Assembly: GCA_028684405.1 (NCBI GenBank)
Contig: JAQUGA010000147.1
Span: 1-6,380 of the forward strand
Direction: 5' to 3'
Source of the DNA: Bacteroidales bacterium
GTDB lineage: Bacteria; Bacteroidota; Bacteroidia; Bacteroidales; WCHB1-69
DNA: 6,380 nt
Part shown: piece after piece, positions 6,134 to 6,380 of the stretch
How the letters are laid out: every line of letters begins with the position of its first letter
Position numbering within the stretch: position 1 is the stretch's first letter
Program-made: the position numbers and the translations under genes
Notes under the pieces: generated by a model
Databases searched by the model: none
The model's input: the letters and a program-made list of their open reading frames with translations, nothing else
What the model was told of the DNA's origin: nothing

Positions 6134-6380
6134 ATGAGTAAAACACAATATATAAAACAACGATGGAAAGGGGGCAATTTAATTTATCCTTTGCCCGCCC
6201 TCATGGTGAGTTGTGGTAATGAACTTGATGGATACAATATTATTACGGTTTCGTGGGGCGGCACCGTCTGCACCAATCCGCCGATGTGTTCCATCTCCAT
6301 TCGGCCAGAGCGTCATTCGTATGATATTATTAAAAAATCGGGAGAATTTGTTGTAAACCTCAGCACAGCAAAATTGGCAA
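6134..6380 (+). CDS. Flavin reductase family protein, 5' part only (cut by right edge)
   Basis: An ATG at 6134-6136 opens a frame that stays open for 82 codons to the window end. The visible protein starts MSKTQYIKQRWKGGN, then has YPLPALMVSCG (residues 18-28) and NIITVSWGGTVCTNPPMCS (35-53). ISIRPERHSYDII (54-66) and GEFVVNLSTAKLA (70-82) follow. This is the N-terminal half of the split-barrel FMN-binding fold of the flavin reductase-like/flavoredoxin family, in which the ITVSW...TNPP and SIRPERHSY segments line the flavin site. Members bind FMN and serve in NAD(P)H:flavin reduction or electron transfer; the exact partner cannot be told from this half. The start lies 10 nt after the prfC stop, with no visible promoter or terminator between, suggesting co-transcription. 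The rest of the gene, and any fused domain, lie outside the window. Confidence 0.9.
   Translation, partial: MSKTQYIKQRWKGGNLIYPLPALMVSCGNELDGYNIITVSWGGTVCTNPPMCSISIRPERHSYDIIKKSGEFVVNLSTAKLA

Noticed and set aside
1..6380. Mobile element, CRISPR array, tRNA or phage signature.
   Set aside because: No transposase, integrase, regularly spaced repeats, tRNA-like cloverleaf or attachment-site duplication was seen; composition looks even across the genes.

Overview
The window reads as ordinary chromosome from a low-GC member of the Bacteroidota, most likely Bacteroidales-like. Three things point that way: AT-rich DNA with almost no Shine-Dalgarno sequences; three intergenic matches to the Bacteroidota -7 promoter element TAnnTTTG, each followed by C; and protein sequences that resemble this phylum. 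The phylum call is inference from sequence character, not from a search.

Layout from left to right. Positions 1-47 (minus) appear to be the first 15 codons of a gene running off the left edge, possibly purL, with its own -7 element at 102-109. A 13-bp hairpin at 186-220 looks like the terminator of the next unit. Positions 264-4263 (minus) hold a tight three-gene operon, transcribed right to left: a 735-aa YfhO-family polytopic membrane protein, a 314-aa GtrB/CsbB/DPM1-like family 2 glycosyltransferase, and a 283-aa SAM-dependent methyltransferase with an N-terminal CxxC...CxxC motif. The genes overlap by 4 nt (ATGA) and 1 nt (TAATG), so they are probably translationally coupled. Positions 4264-4506 are a divergent promoter region with a recognisable promoter on each strand. 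Positions 4507-6123 (plus) encode peptide chain release factor 3 (prfC). After a 10-nt gap, a flavin-reductase-family gene starts at 6134 and runs off the right edge.

The three-gene operon is the most interesting part. A GT2 enzyme of this kind charges a polyprenyl phosphate with a sugar at the cytoplasmic face. A YfhO-type (GT-C-like) protein can then use the lipid-linked sugar outside the membrane. In Firmicutes, CsbB and YfhO work this way on lipoteichoic acid, with GtcA as the flippase. Bacteroidota have no lipoteichoic acid, so the acceptor here is unknown. No GtcA-like gene lies in the window, and the methyltransferase is an added third component. The release factor and flavin reductase genes are housekeeping or metabolic neighbours with no evident link to the operon.
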